From contig JAEMWC010000264.1 in assembly GCA_016490735.1 (NCBI GenBank), forward strand, positions 537,001 through 601,000: 64,000 nucleotides of DNA, in the 5' to 3' direction. Shown in pieces: positions 63,480 through 64,000 of this stretch (the first letter of the stretch is position 1; the number at the start of each line of letters is the position of its first letter). Source of the stretch: Pachyseris speciosa (taxonomy: Eukaryota > Cnidaria > Anthozoa > Scleractinia > Pachyseridae). The position numbers were made by a program, and so were the translations under genes. The notes below the pieces were generated by a model. The model saw nothing but the letters and a program-made list of their open reading frames with translations, made no database searches and had not been told where the DNA came from.

Positions 63480-64000
63480 TCAAATGGAAGTTTAAAAGCT
63501 GCGAAAAAGTTAAAACTTACACACATTTATGTAAAACTACTAACAGTTATTACAAATAAACGCCTTAAGTGCTTTTTTTAGAGGAGACAAGGGGGGCAAG
63601 TTGACGATCTCGGTGTTTAGGTGTTGTAAAGTCTTGGTCCGTGATAAAAAACGGAAAATTGTTTGATGTTAGTCCGGCCGACAGAAAGGCAAACGATATG
63701 AATGAGAGTTTCTTGTATGACAAGAATGAATTTGTGACACCGAAGGGTTGATTTAAATGAAACAACCTGATAAAAGTTTAAAACCCCTGCTAGAAATATC
63801 GAGAAGACCAACTATTTTTACAATCTGGTATTACTGAAACGCTATATTCTATTGTTCCCATTTGTGGTATTCGAGTTGGATGAAGATCTAATTAAATCGA
63901 AATTACAAATTTTCATTTCCTTTTCGACAAAACAGGATATCCTGGCCGTCGGGAGATTTCTTACAATAATCTCCATGATGTCCAGAATTGTCATATGATA
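63480..64000. other. Right edge, nothing recognised
   Basis: Short frames only; no domain or repeat end seen. Confidence 0.4.

Overview
The window is eukaryotic nuclear DNA, most likely from an anthozoan cnidarian and probably a stony coral. The genes are interrupted by GT-AG introns. The introns and spacers are crowded with short foldback DNA transposons, tRNA-derived SINEs and decayed LINE pieces. One SINE carries a conserved domain of the kind described from sea anemone and coral (Nin-DC type, recalled rather than searched). No ribosomal RNA, intact tRNA, CRISPR array, operon or prokaryotic system is visible.

Layout. (1) 399-36,927, minus strand: the N-terminal half of NCAPD3, the HEAT-repeat subunit of condensin II. 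I could place 23 coding exons (777 codons), all with matching splice phases; the C-terminal half lies beyond position 1. Introns hold a 5.2 kb TTAA-flanked element with 1.2 kb inverted arms, two 1 kb piggyBac-like elements, a 1.9 kb terminal-inverted-repeat element, SINEs, LINE debris and many MITEs. (2) 36,928-37,375: a 448 bp divergent promoter. (3) 37,376-38,209, plus strand: an intact single-exon gene for a 277-residue membrane protein of unknown function. Its 3' end has been copied into a tandem array that runs to about 39,843. (4) 39,844-43,540: repeats, including an inverted second copy of an element found at 3.9-5.6 kb, and three foldback elements. (5) 44,118-48,251, minus strand: a complete two-exon gene for a SNAG-domain C2H2 zinc-finger protein (1,171 residues, eight fingers), a likely transcriptional repressor. 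(6) 48,252-64,000: about 15.7 kb in which I see no convincing gene, only foldback elements, one SINE, low-complexity runs, a perfect 22-bp hairpin and a second copy of a CCCTATTTCAGACC-type repeat.

NCAPD3 acts in chromosome condensation and the zinc-finger protein probably in transcriptional repression. Nothing indicates that the three genes share a pathway. NCAPD3 and the 277-residue protein are divergent neighbours and may share promoter elements. I found no sequence that clearly amounts to a new system. The best leads are the complementary-deletion tandem array at the 3' end of the orphan membrane-protein gene, the nested TTAA elements that carry their own empty-site control, and the hairpin at 61.6 kb. 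Family names rest on recalled protein and repeat patterns; no database search or computed alignment was possible.
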